From the NCBI GenBank assembly GCA_947494565.1, contig CANLVG010000010.1, forward strand, positions 62,001-126,000: a stretch of 64,000 bases of DNA, written 5' to 3'. Positions 34,354-42,329 of the stretch are shown here, one piece after another. Every line of letters begins with the position of its first letter. The first letter of the stretch is position 1. This DNA is from an uncultured Flavobacteriaceae bacterium (GTDB lineage Bacteria > Bacteroidota > Bacteroidia > Flavobacteriales > Flavobacteriaceae). The notes beneath the pieces were generated by a model. It did not search any database, had not been told where the DNA came from, and saw only the letters and a list, made by a program, of their open reading frames with translations. A program made the position numbers and the translations under genes.

Positions 34354-34632
34354 TTAACTTTGGTAAAATCTATTTCTGTACTTGAAACTTTCAATTTTGT
34401 CTTTCAATCCACTCACAGAAACACCTTCCACAGGTACGCTATCATCTTCCATTATCGAATTATGGATTTTGATTAAAGGTGAAGCGCGCTTGTCTAAATC
34501 GGTGATTTGCATCTGTGGCGCGTTAAACTCGTCTACCCCTCTTTGATTTACAAAAGATGCTACAATGGTAAGAGCAATTCCAAGACCGAAAGCCAAAACG
34601 CTAAATGCAATAACCTCAATTTCAGTAAACAT
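34354..34632 (-). CDS. Small membrane protein, 92 residues
   Basis: A 92-residue protein with one N-terminal membrane helix (IEVIAFSVLAFGLGIALTIV) and a soluble tail (DLDKRASPLIKIHNSIMEDD, KDKIESFKYRNRFYQS). No family is recognised. It is preceded by a two-box element (34651-34691) of the stress-island type, and the PA2169-family gene follows it. Confidence 0.65.
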   Translation of the reverse strand: MFTEIEVIAFSVLAFGLGIALTIVASFVNQRGVDEFNAPQMQITDLDKRASPLIKIHNSIMEDDSVPVEGVSVSGLKDKIESFKYRNRFYQS

Positions 34633-34650
34633 AATTCTTGTTTTGTTGAG

Positions 34651-34691
34651 AGCAAAGTTATCGGTGGTTAGGGGAACGGTTTTGTTCGAAT
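34651..34691 (-). promoter_or_regulatory. Stress-island two-box promoter S4
   Basis: On the minus strand ATTCGAACAAA (34691-34681), exactly 20 nt, then TAACTTTGCT (34660-34651). The second box is a good TAnnTTTG -7 element; the first resembles the dps box (ATATGAGCAAA) at 8 of 11 positions. Confidence 0.55.
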
Positions 34692-35021
34692 GCTTAAATT
34701 ATTGACTCATATCCTATAGCACACAATTTTGACGGGATTGGGCTAATACTAACACCTTGCATGAATCGTCTAAAATAAAAATGGTTCCCGTGCAAAGAGG
34801 ACACAGGAACCATTTAACCAACCAAACTAGACTTTATTTACACTATTCCACTTATCTGTCAGGATTAATAGATAACGTACGGCGTCAAAATTAGTGGCCA
34901 TAGCATTTAGAAATGTGCTGTATACAATTTATTCTTAATCTGTTCAAGAGACTTGAACAATTTCTAAGCTGGCACAAAATGTAAAATCCTAATACAATGT
35001 ATATGTGTCAATATCAATTGC
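34692..35021. other. Intergenic region with an orphan minus-strand terminator
   Basis: No established gene. A 10-bp hairpin (AAATGGTTCC 34779-34788, GGAACCATTT 34806-34815) is followed on the minus strand by TTTATTTTAG, a plausible terminator with no known gene upstream. A 24-codon minus-strand frame (34901-34827, starting MATNFDAVRYLLILTDKW) ends 12 nt before it. A perfect TTCAAG-AGA-CTTGAA hairpin lies at 34942-34958. This may be a small RNA or micro-gene divergent from dps. Confidence 0.35.
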
Positions 35022-35062
35022 ATATGAGCAAAAGTACTTTCCTACTTGACTATAACTTTGTA
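35022..35062 (+). promoter_or_regulatory. Stress-island two-box promoter S5 (dps)
   Basis: ATATGAGCAAA (35022-35032), exactly 20 nt, then TAACTTTGTA (35053-35062). The first box matches the YtxH box at 8 of 11 positions, and the second is a perfect TAnnTTTG. The dps start codon is 57 nt downstream. Confidence 0.6.
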
Positions 35063-35119
35063 GTGTTAGGAAGAGAGAATGTGAAAGTCACGTTCCACAT
35101 GAATTAAAAAAATAAGAAG

Positions 35120-35629
35120 ATGAATTACTTGAATATCAACGACAAAAAATTAGTACCCGTAGTTTCCGAGTTGAACTTACTACTGGCAGATTATAGTGTT
35201 TATTATCAAAAACTGAGAAGCTATCATTGGAATGTCGTGGGAAAAAATTTCTTCGATCTACATAATAAGTTCGAGGAGCTCTACAATGATGCAAGAATAA
35301 AGATAGATGAAGTTGCTGAGCGAATTCTAACCTTAAGATATCATCCAGTAAGTAATTTTAAGAAATACCTCGAAATGTCTTCGATTAAAGAAGCATCCCC
35401 ATTTAAAGCAGATACCGAAATGGTGAGTGACATTCTATCAGACCATCAAAAACTTCTGATGCAATTGAAAACAACACTTGATAAAGCTGATCAGGCAGGT
35501 GATGAAGGTACGGTGGACATGCTAGGAGCTTATATTGGGGAATTAGAAAAAGCTAGTTGGATGCTTGATGCTTTCAATCAAGATACAAGTGACCAGTTAA
35601 AGGTCAGCGATATGGAAAAGGTATCATAA
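35120..35629 (+). CDS. dps: Dps ferritin-like DNA-protecting protein
   Basis: Dps dodecamers store iron, consume peroxide and coat DNA in stress and stationary phase. The 169-residue protein has the ferroxidase ligands at the dimer interface, His36 (SYHWNVVG), His48 (FFDLHNKFEEL) and Glu64 in KIDEVAERI, and the typical four helices. There is no long Lys-rich tail, so DNA binding may be weak. It lies upstream of mscS with a 49-bp gap, so the two may share a transcript. Confidence 0.93.
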   Translation: MNYLNINDKKLVPVVSELNLLLADYSVYYQKLRSYHWNVVGKNFFDLHNKFEELYNDARIKIDEVAERILTLRYHPVSNFKKYLEMSSIKEASPFKADTEMVSDILSDHQKLLMQLKTTLDKADQAGDEGTVDMLGAYIGELEKASWMLDAFNQDTSDQLKVSDMEKVS

Positions 35630-35678
35630 ACATACTGTAAACCAAAACAGGCGTCATTACTAATTAATTAATTCAAAG

Positions 35679-36578
35679 ATGAATCAAGAAATACAAAAAT
35701 CTTTTGCCGATATATATGAAAAACTACAAGGTTGGGTGACCAGTCTAATTGAAAACTTGCCGAACCTATTAGTGGCCATAATAGTTATGGTCGTTTCATA
35801 CTACGCAGCTCGTTTCATTAGTAAATGGGTAGTCGTCTTAGCTTCAAAAAGAATTCCACAACAAAGTATATCACAGTTAATAGGGCGAATATCCGCAATT
35901 GCCGTGGTTTTAGTAGGACTATTTCTTGCACTTGGTGCGTTGGATTTGAGCAAAACTTTAAACACCCTCTTAGCTGGAGCCGGAATTTCAGGTTTGGTTA
36001 TAGGTCTTGCTTTACAAGGTACACTTTCAAATCTTTTATCTGGTATCATACTTTCATTTCGAAAGAAAATACGATTGGGTAACTGGATAGAAACAACGGG
36101 TTACGCGGGCGAAGTAGTAGACATTAATCTAAACAGTCTTGTTTTAAAGGAATTCGATAATAGCTTGGTCATCATCCCCAACAAAACAATTATTGAAAAC
36201 CCATTAAAAAATTACTCTCTTACCAACAAAATGAGAGTAGCTATTGAATGTGGAGTTGGTTACGAGTCTGATTTGGAAGAAGTTGAAAAAATTGTAAAAG
36301 AAGCCATAGGCAGCATATACCATCAAAACAACGGTACGGAAATCGAAGTTTATTACACTAGTTTCGGAGATAGCGCTATCAACTTTGTATGTCGTTATTG
36401 GGTTGATGCTACGGACGCGAAAAATCGACTTGATGCTAAGAGTGAGGGGATGATAGCCATCAAAAAGGCCTTTAATCGCAAGGACATAAACATACCTTTC
36501 CCTATCAGGACGATTGAGTTTAACAGCCAACTCGACTTGAATACCAAAAGGGTAAATGATACTGTGCTGCAGAACTAG
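35679..36578 (+). CDS. mscS: Small-conductance mechanosensitive channel (MscS family)
   Basis: A 299-residue inner-membrane channel with three membrane spans; the pore helix is GAGISGLVIGLALQGTLSNLLSGIILSF, with the Ala/Gly pattern of MscS TM3. It is followed by the beta domain (KKIRLGNWIETTGYAGEVVDIN, VIIPNKTIIENPLKNYS) and the C-terminal alpha/beta domain. Length matches E. coli MscS. Releases solutes on hypo-osmotic shock. Follows dps and is ended by a hairpin near 36712-36739, consistent with a dps-mscS unit. Confidence 0.93.
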   Translation: MNQEIQKSFADIYEKLQGWVTSLIENLPNLLVAIIVMVVSYYAARFISKWVVVLASKRIPQQSISQLIGRISAIAVVLVGLFLALGALDLSKTLNTLLAGAGISGLVIGLALQGTLSNLLSGIILSFRKKIRLGNWIETTGYAGEVVDINLNSLVLKEFDNSLVIIPNKTIIENPLKNYSLTNKMRVAIECGVGYESDLEEVEKIVKEAIGSIYHQNNGTEIEVYYTSFGDSAINFVCRYWVDATDAKNRLDAKSEGMIAIKKAFNRKDINIPFPIRTIEFNSQLDLNTKRVNDTVLQN

Positions 36579-36711
36579 GCAAAGGAAAGATTGATTATCT
36601 AAACCTTAGGAACAACTAGAATTATCGAAAGACTATCTAAGACCTTTAAATCATTTCAAGTACCCTTAGGTTAGATGTAGTCAACTAATACATTTCGATT
36701 TAGTTGATGAT

Positions 36712-36739
36712 AAAAAGCCTCTGTACGGAGGTTTTTTTG
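36712..36739 (+). terminator. Terminator after mscS
   Basis: Stem AAGCCTC/GAGGTTT with one G-T pair and loop TGTACG, followed by seven T residues. It is 134 nt after the mscS stop codon. The rest of 36579-36866 shows no gene and should hold the promoter of AraC paralogue 4. Confidence 0.75.
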
Positions 36740-36866
36740 TGCTCAAATAGAAATAAAAATAACTTGATTATAGGTTTTCAGGCCATTTACCGTAGTTCTA
36801 TGTAAAAGCTATCACTAAAAAAACTATTTTGCTGACTACAATGTTTATATTTTATCTTGTTTCAGC

Positions 36867-37910
36867 ATGACCGAAATCATAGTAGATGCTCAAAGTACTG
36901 AAGGAACCGTTCGACAAATTCAACGCGTAATCGGAGGTAAGATACAAGAGCGCTGGGGAGAATATACTTTGGATGTCAACAGTCATCTTGCCAAAGGAAA
37001 CATTCGCTTTATCACCTTCGATTGGGGGGTTAGCCTCTTGGAATATGATATTACTTTTTTTGATGAGATTTGTCTTGTCATGGATGCATCGGAATACAAT
37101 CCCATACATTTTGCCTATTGCTTAGAAGGAAACTGTGGGCATCGGTTTGGGTATCAATCAGAAAAACAAATCAAAACGCTAGAGCAATTCCAATCGGTGA
37201 TAATTACAAGTAGAGATGGAGGGTATAACTATGGCTATTTCCCAAAGAATATCAAGTTGGCCATTAACGTTATTCAAATTACCCGAAAGCAATTCTTAAA
37301 AAAGAGATTAAACAACGTTGATGAATTAAACCGAAAGCTTTATGAGGTCTTTCTCGACACGGATCATGACAATGCCTTTGCATATTTTGGTGCGTATAAT
37401 CTCAAACTGGCTGATAAAATAGGGGCGCTGCGAAAAGTAAGAACCAAAGGAATGATTCGCATGATGAAAATCGAAGGGCTGGTTTATGAAATTTTATCAA
37501 TGCATATTCTACAGCATGATAAGGCTGTAAATAATAAAATGCCTTCCACTAGTCTACTTCGGTCTGAATTGAAAATCGTACGTGGGCTAGCAAAAAAAAT
37601 CGTAAAAGACCCATCAAAAGAGTATTCGTTAGATATGCTGGCCCTGCAGTCCGGTCTTTCTCAGGCAAAGCTTCAAGAAGGGTTTAAGCTATTGTATACC
37701 AGAACAGTAACCGAATACATTAGACATGTACGCCTAGAGGCAGCACGTGACTATATTCGCACTACCGATATGAATATTTCGCAAATTGTATATACCATAG
37801 GTTTTAGCAGCAGGAGTTATTTTTCTAAAATTTTCAAAAATAAATACGGGATTAGCCCAAGTGAGTTTCAAAATAATTCGCTACAAACCATAGAGGAAAT
37901 GTACCCCTAA
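36867..37910 (+). CDS. AraC-family regulator, stress-island paralogue 4
   Basis: A 347-residue regulator, most like paralogue 2 by eye: RFITFDWGVSLLEYDITFFDE in the sensor part, FAYCLEGNCGHRFGY shared with paralogue 3, and a C-terminal AraC domain (LDMLALQSGLSQAKLQEGFK, MNISQIVYTIGFSSRSYFSKIFKNKYG). Followed by a strong terminator. Four such paralogues within 8 kb interleaved with stress genes suggest a local regulatory circuit. I found no good two-box element upstream of this copy. Confidence 0.9.
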   Translation: MTEIIVDAQSTEGTVRQIQRVIGGKIQERWGEYTLDVNSHLAKGNIRFITFDWGVSLLEYDITFFDEICLVMDASEYNPIHFAYCLEGNCGHRFGYQSEKQIKTLEQFQSVIITSRDGGYNYGYFPKNIKLAINVIQITRKQFLKKRLNNVDELNRKLYEVFLDTDHDNAFAYFGAYNLKLADKIGALRKVRTKGMIRMMKIEGLVYEILSMHILQHDKAVNNKMPSTSLLRSELKIVRGLAKKIVKDPSKEYSLDMLALQSGLSQAKLQEGFKLLYTRTVTEYIRHVRLEAARDYIRTTDMNISQIVYTIGFSSRSYFSKIFKNKYGISPSEFQNNSLQTIEEMYP

Positions 37911-37945
37911 AAAAATGATGCATTCCCATCGAATGCATCATTTTT
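37911..37945. terminator. Bidirectional terminator after AraC paralogue 4
   Basis: Perfect 15-bp stem AAAAATGATGCATTC (37911-37925) and GAATGCATCATTTTT (37931-37945) with a 5-nt loop, between convergent genes. Confidence 0.93.
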
Positions 37946-37969
37946 CAATCATCAACCAAATCAACCAAC

Positions 37970-38173
37970 TTATTTTCTGAACAGTTTCCGAATTAAATAA
38001 AGAATCCCGTATTTTTTCCCCGCAGTTAGAGCAGTGTTCATCCAGTTGTAAGGCCGTAAATCTTCCTCGATTTCGTGTTTAATTCCTTTCATCTCCTCCC
38101 AGGCAATCTGACGTTCTAAATTGAGTCGCTTCAGATCTTTATTAATATCCTCTATTGTGGTATAAGATTTCAT
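37970..38173 (-). CDS. Small helical protein of the YtxH operon
   Basis: A 67-residue protein beginning MKSYTTIEDINKDLKRLNLE and ending in a basic, slightly hydrophobic tail (KKYGILYLIRKLFRK). The first half is a charged helix, and the end could lie on the membrane. It resembles small DUF6327-like proteins that follow holin-like genes in flavobacteria, but the assignment is tentative. It is the last gene of the YtxH-holin operon, directly adjoining the holin-like gene. Confidence 0.65.
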   Translation of the reverse strand: MKSYTTIEDINKDLKRLNLERQIAWEEMKGIKHEIEEDLRPYNWMNTALTAGKKYGILYLIRKLFRK

Positions 38174-38521
38174 TTAATCGAAATATTGTTTAGCCGTTTT
38201 TTTAATGATTAGGGTATCTATTTTAGTCCTTAATTTATAAACCAAAGTGCTCACAAGAAAAATCACCGCTGCAACTATTAAACAAGCATGGACCATATTA
38301 CCCAAAAAATTGCCCAGCGCAAGAATTCCAGCGACTAGGACGAGGGTAAGCCCTATTAGAGCTAGGCTCCCAACAATCGCAATCTTACAGAACATACCAA
38401 TGATTGTAGTGAGTTGCTGAAATACTTTTAGTTTATAGTATTCTTGCGATTTTTGAATATACTGCTCGCCAATCTCTACAGCTTTGTGAGAAGTTTGATT
38501 TAAGGAATCGAATACACCCAT
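38174..38521 (-). CDS. Phage-holin-family (DUF1469-like) membrane protein
   Basis: A 115-residue protein with a charged N-terminal helix (QTSHKAVEIGEQYIQKSQEY) and two membrane helices (IAIVGSLALIGLTLVLVAGI and MVHACLIVAAVIFLVSTLVY), the layout of the DUF1469/Holin_3 family. It overlaps the YtxH stop codon by one base (TAATG), implying coupled translation. Despite the name these chromosomal members are usually stress or envelope proteins, and no phage genes surround it. Confidence 0.82.
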   Translation of the reverse strand: MGVFDSLNQTSHKAVEIGEQYIQKSQEYYKLKVFQQLTTIIGMFCKIAIVGSLALIGLTLVLVAGILALGNFLGNMVHACLIVAAVIFLVSTLVYKLRTKIDTLIIKKTAKQYFD

Positions 38522-38853
38522 TATGATGTCTTTTGAAGCTTTTTGTTTTTGGCTTTCAACTGTGCTAGTTTATTCTCCAATGTGGAGATAACATCTTCTG
38601 TTTTATAACTAACATCTGATACTAAACCTTCCATTCTACTTTCTAAGGTATCGGATTCTGAAGCTATTTTTGTTGCGATACGATCTTTTAGGTCGATTGC
38701 GCTATCCGTTAAATTCTCTTTAGTTGCCAAGGCCTGATCGGCAATTCTTTTTCGTGTATTCTCACCCTTATCCGGTGCGAATAAAACACCCAATGCCGCT
38801 CCTATAGCAGAGCCTGCCAAAATTCCTAAAACTGTATTTCCTGTAGTACTCAT
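38521..38853 (-). CDS. YtxH-domain stress protein
   Basis: About 110 residues from ATG 38853 (MSTTGNTVLGILAGSAIGAA), a Gly/Ala-rich membrane helix with the YtxH end LGVLFAPDKGENTRKRI, then a long charged coiled coil (ATKENLTDSAIDLKDRI to ENKLAQLKAKNKKLQ). The frame extends 12 codons upstream to 38889, but the shorter start gives the standard family N-terminus. First gene of a three-gene operon. Its promoter region holds two-box element S6. Confidence 0.88.
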   Translation of the reverse strand: MSTTGNTVLGILAGSAIGAALGVLFAPDKGENTRKRIADQALATKENLTDSAIDLKDRIATKIASESDTLESRMEGLVSDVSYKTEDVISTLENKLAQLKAKNKKLQKTS

Positions 38854-38899
38854 ATTGTTTGTTTTTAATTTTATGATAGTGACTCTCACTATTTGTTAA

Positions 38900-38940
38900 C
38901 ACAAAGTTCAATAAAACTCATATGTATCCTTAACTCAAAT
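38900..38940 (-). promoter_or_regulatory. Stress-island two-box promoter S6 (YtxH operon)
   Basis: On the minus strand ATTTGAGTTAA (38940-38930), exactly 20 nt, then GAACTTTGTG (38909-38900). The TTTGAGTTAAG core is also found at 29441-29451 and 39623-39633 on the same strand. The remainder of 38941-39193 shows no gene. Confidence 0.6.
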
Positions 38941-39193
38941 ACGGTAATGTTTGACTGTAATACTAGCGGTGGAAAAGGTCAAGATTCTTAGTTAAAGAGC
39001 TAATTTCCATTCCCTTCTTCTGATAATTGTATGATAAATCACCAGAAAATGAAGTAAGGCGAGGAAAATGCAAAACTGGTAAAAGAAGAAAATCGAAAAA
39101 CAATTAAAAGGAAGGTCTAACCCCGTATTCTAAATCTTCATCACAATAAATTAGCCCCCTAGTATATGTATTCAAGGGGTCTTTGAATTCAAA

Positions 39194-39580
39194 CTATTCT
39201 TTTACTAGCTCTAAGGTCTGAACATTATTTTCTCCATCTGTAGACTTCCACTTCTGAAACTTAGAGCTATTTTCCAGATAAATCCAAGTCTTGTTAATTT
39301 CACTATCGTCGCCTTCAATAGTGATATAATTTTCGGTGCTTGACCACGTAAAAGGAGCAGCGTCGGATTGTTCTATGCCCAATACAGTATAATCTAATTT
39401 TTTCTCACCCGTATTATTCTTTTTAAAAGTCATGGTACCGATATTGCTCAAGGTTGTTCCTTGTTCACCCGGCGTAACCCTTTCATATTTTTGAACCGTC
39501 CAGGTACCCACCAATCTGTGAGCGCAAGAGGTCAAAAATATTGCGATTACTAAAGCAAGGGATGCATATTTCATTTTCAT
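39194..39580 (-). CDS. Lipocalin-like lipoprotein
   Basis: A 128-residue protein with a lipoprotein signal (LVIAIFLTSC, Cys19) and a lipocalin-like start (HRLVGTWTVQKYERV), followed by alternating strands (GTMTFKKNNTGEKKLDY, FTWSSTENYITIEGDD, KTWIYLENSSKFQKWKS). Such small lipocalin_4-type proteins are common in Bacteroidetes; the ligand is unknown. Element S7 lies 14 nt upstream of the start codon, so it is probably part of the island regulon. Confidence 0.8.
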   Translation of the reverse strand: MKMKYASLALVIAIFLTSCAHRLVGTWTVQKYERVTPGEQGTTLSNIGTMTFKKNNTGEKKLDYTVLGIEQSDAAPFTWSSTENYITIEGDDSEINKTWIYLENSSKFQKWKSTDGENNVQTLELVKE

Positions 39581-39593
39581 ATAATTTAGTTTT

Positions 39594-39634
39594 CCCTAAA
39601 ATACCTACGATATCGCTGTAGGCTTAACTCAAAA
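39594..39634 (-). promoter_or_regulatory. Stress-island two-box promoter S7 (lipocalin-like gene)
   Basis: On the minus strand TTTTGAGTTAA (39634-39624), exactly 20 nt, then TATTTTAGGG (39603-39594), a TAnnTTTG box with one mismatch. The leader to the start codon would be very short. Confidence 0.5.
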
Positions 39635-39704
39635 GCCTTTTTTATTAGTCCATTCCAAAGTCCACTCTGCGAAAGCCTTTGAGATATGGGTCAAAATTTA
39701 TCGT

Positions 39705-39745
39705 GATACCGTTAACTCTACCATCCCTATTATCGGATTTTTGTA
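39705..39745 (+). promoter_or_regulatory. Stress-island two-box promoter S8 (56-residue protein)
   Basis: GATACCGTTAA (39705-39715), exactly 20 nt, then GATTTTTGTA (39736-39745), identical in both boxes and spacing to S1 ten kilobases away on the other strand. The start codon is 22 nt downstream. Confidence 0.7.
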
Positions 39746-39767
39746 ACCACAGTAACTTAAAAAACAG

Positions 39768-39938
39768 ATGATGAACAATAAGGAAAGAGAGTTAAAGAAA
39801 GGTCATGAATCAGGTGACCAAGAAAAACTTAAGGAAATGAATACTAACAAGGCCTCAAGAGTCGAAGAATCTTCAACAGGAACGGCAAAAGACGAGGGAA
39901 CGCTAGGTAAAATGAACGGGGAAACAACCGAGAGGTAA
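39768..39938 (+). CDS. Small hydrophilic stress peptide, 56 residues
   Basis: ATG 39768 (or the next codon, 39771) to TAA 39938 encodes a very hydrophilic, charged protein with no hydrophobic core: MMNNKERELKKGHESGDQEK, then SRVEESSTGTAKDEGTLGKM. The composition (Lys, Glu, Gly, Thr, Asn) is that of an intrinsically disordered, KGG-like or hydrophilin-like stress protein, but no family is recognised with certainty. It follows the perfect two-box element S8. Confidence 0.65.
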   Translation: MMNNKERELKKGHESGDQEKLKEMNTNKASRVEESSTGTAKDEGTLGKMNGETTER

Positions 39939-40487
39939 AATGAAAATATTATTTTAATTGACGTTTCACGATAAACTCAGGAAAACAGGTTTTTGGGTAG
40001 AGGAATTTGGCAACCCATATTATAAAATTCTGGAAAAGGCGGCTGACTAAAATGTTTTTTGAATACTATCAAGCCTGATTACACTTATTTTCATAGTACG
40101 AATTGGTTTAGTGTCCCTATTTAGTGGGTATTGTAAAAATATCATAACCTTTGAAATATCCAGTAAATAAATCACAAGTTCAGATTCTGTCAATGTCACG
40201 AGTAAACGAAGGAATAGTAGTGTTTCTATTACTCTTTTGTTCATTTTATCCAAGACTTGCCCAAAAACCACATTCACTTCAGGATTCAAAGAGTCTTATT
40301 GGGGTTTATCATCCCTGCTAAACTAAGGGTGAGAGTTACAAATGAGAGTGACGTTCTTTAGAAGAGAGCCTACGATCTATTCAAATATGAATTGACTTCA
40401 AAAGTGTTTTGAACTTGCCCTATTCTTTTTTCAAACTGCCCCACAAGGTTGTTTCATCCATGATTGCGAGCAAAGTTCTTTTCCACT
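39939..40487. other. Gene-poor stretch with a truncated secreted-protein frame
   Basis: About 550 bp without an established gene. On the plus strand, 40193-40321 encodes 42 residues with a clear signal peptide (EGIVVFLLLFCSFYPRLAQ) that stops soon after the cleavage site, so it may be the 5' remnant of a lost secreted-protein gene. An 80-codon frame on the opposite strand over the same bases has no recognisable features. The rest shows nothing I can support. Confidence 0.35.
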
Positions 40488-41165
40488 CTAATTAAAGAGG
40501 CTATTCACGATAACTTCCGCAGCAACTTGACTTCCTTGTAATGACGGATGAAACTCGTCTGGGCCGTAATATGAAAAATCACCGGTGCTATCAAAATGGC
40601 TTTTCCAAACGCGACCAACGGGACATAAAATGGCATTATTGGCCCTTGCACCGGCGGAGTAGTTTCGAATTACACCATCAAATGTATGGTAATAACGTCT
40701 CGAAGGCCACACCATGAAATAGGCCAATCTACTACCATTGACGGCACATAACTCCGCATACTTACGTCCATCGTTAACCAACATCTCATAACCGTCACTT
40801 TGCGATGAAGGACCTTGCTGAATGATCACAAAGTCGTAATTTCCCGTTTCTACCTGTTTTTGTACTTCGCCGTCCGACCAATGGTCGACAATGGCATAAT
40901 TGCCTTTTGCGATCATTTGGAAACCTAAAGAGATGCCTCTTTCGGCTGCCTCGGTTTTCACCAAATTCGGCAAGTCATTGTAGTAGGTAAGACTATTGCC
41001 TACAAAAAGAATATCATAATCCGATGTACTCGTATTGGGGTCCACTTCTTCTCCCCCAACCTGACCATTATTGACTTCAACAGCATCCTGAGGCCTCAGT
41101 GTGTCGTTATTGCAACCAAAGACCAAAAGAATAATTAAGTATACTAGTTTAAGTGAGTGATTCAT
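40488..41165 (-). CDS. SGNH/GDSL-like hydrolase lipoprotein
   Basis: A 225-residue lipoprotein (lipobox LVFGC, Cys18) with an SGNH-hydrolase pattern: nucleophile block ILFVGNSLTYYNDLP, the DFVIIQQGPSSQ strand, and the Asp/His block GPDEFHPSLQGSQVAAEVI near the C-terminus. This fits a periplasmic or surface esterase, possibly deacetylating polysaccharide. The neighbour at 41195 is on the same strand, 29 nt away, but functionally unrelated as far as can be judged. Substrate unknown. Confidence 0.8.
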   Translation of the reverse strand: MNHSLKLVYLIILLVFGCNNDTLRPQDAVEVNNGQVGGEEVDPNTSTSDYDILFVGNSLTYYNDLPNLVKTEAAERGISLGFQMIAKGNYAIVDHWSDGEVQKQVETGNYDFVIIQQGPSSQSDGYEMLVNDGRKYAELCAVNGSRLAYFMVWPSRRYYHTFDGVIRNYSAGARANNAILCPVGRVWKSHFDSTGDFSYYGPDEFHPSLQGSQVAAEVIVNSLFN

Positions 41166-41194
41166 TTTCAGTTTATTTAAATACTTTGTTCTTT

Positions 41195-42091
41195 CTATTT
41201 CAGAAACTGTCCTATTTCGACATAGTCAACATCATTTCGATCCTGATAAAAGTCTTTGAGCACGGCTCGATGGGCACCGCCTATTACTACCAATATACGT
41301 TCTCCTTCGTCGATATGCCGATCTATGTTAGCCATGATATGAAAATTTCGTTCCCACCATACCGAAACAAACTTGACTCCGATATAGGTATCGTCTGACA
41401 CGAACTTTGCCGTTTCCTGTATGTACTGTCGCTTATTTTTCAAGTCTTCCTTATCATTGTTCTTGAATGCATAATAGTGCTTTAACGATTTATCAGCGAG
41501 CACTTTAGAATCACTTTCATCATTGTGTTCAATACTGGCGAGAAAAGTCGAGAACTCCTGTTTCATGTTGTGCTCGGCAAAGGCAGACAATGAATCTAGT
41601 GGCACAGCTAGTTTGTAATCAATACAGAAAATGGAGTCATGACCCAGTTCTGAGGCCAAGCGGAACCCTATTTGTTCCCTCTCATCCATTTTTAGCGGTG
41701 CCCTGTTTTCCATATAGTTAGCGTAGGCGTGCTGAAAATAGTCTTGGTCCTTAAGCGTACATTCCAACAATATGGCCGTGGGTGCATAGGTCTTCAAAGC
41801 CAGCACTAATTCTTCTATTTCCTGCTGTCTTTTATCAGAATGAAAGTTGTCCATGTCCATCGAGGAATAATCGGTGGTTTCCCCAAAATGAAAGGTGCCC
41901 AATAGGGCCACGGTAGGTCTGAAAGTCGTCTGTGACGCCCGCGATTTCATGGTTTTTTGGTCAAGGGTAACAAGCTTGATGTCATATTGGTTGGCATCGG
42001 CCTCCAGATTTGATTTATACAGGGCATCCGTATCTAGCCCATAGCAACAAATGGCGATTGCAGTCAACGCAATCAAGTAACCGTATCTCAT
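41195..42091 (-). CDS. DUF5694 (TraB/TIKI-like) protein
   Basis: A 298-residue protein with a short N-terminal hydrophobic segment (LIALTAIAICCYG) suggesting export or anchoring, and the DUF5694 pattern: VALLGTFHFGETTD, APTAILLECTLKDQ, ERNFHIMANI and ILVVIGGAHRAVLKDF. The GTFHF and GGAHR motifs resemble the putative metal-binding residues of TraB/TIKI proteases. Biochemical function is not established. It may be co-transcribed with the SGNH hydrolase downstream. Confidence 0.8.
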   Translation of the reverse strand: MRYGYLIALTAIAICCYGLDTDALYKSNLEADANQYDIKLVTLDQKTMKSRASQTTFRPTVALLGTFHFGETTDYSSMDMDNFHSDKRQQEIEELVLALKTYAPTAILLECTLKDQDYFQHAYANYMENRAPLKMDEREQIGFRLASELGHDSIFCIDYKLAVPLDSLSAFAEHNMKQEFSTFLASIEHNDESDSKVLADKSLKHYYAFKNNDKEDLKNKRQYIQETAKFVSDDTYIGVKFVSVWWERNFHIMANIDRHIDEGERILVVIGGAHRAVLKDFYQDRNDVDYVEIGQFLK

Positions 42092-42329
42092 TCACGCACA
42101 ATTTCCTTCAATGTATGGAATTGGAGGTCATACGGAGTGATTATGATATGAATGACCTATTTTAAGATAAGAACGACAGGATTGCTGTGTAGATTATTAA
42201 ATATATTGCTTTAAATTATATCGCCGACCCCTTTGAGTATTATCCAAACCCTTTTTTTGGATGGTCTGCTAGGGTAGCACTTAATTTCGCCGAATTTCAA
42301 AAGAGGCTCACCGTATCAAGAGACATCAA

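Noticed and set aside
38174-38521. Phage remnant indicated by a holin-family gene
   Set aside because: Chromosomal DUF1469-like proteins are common, and it is translationally coupled to a YtxH stress gene with no phage genes nearby.
26861-39938. Stress island as an integrative element inserted at tRNA-Arg
   Set aside because: No integrase, no recognisable repeat of the tRNA 3' end at the other side and no mobility genes; only gene content suggests a unit.
40047-40289. 80-codon minus-strand frame in the gene-poor gap
   Set aside because: No signal peptide, domain or start-site support; the opposite strand carries the more convincing signal peptide.
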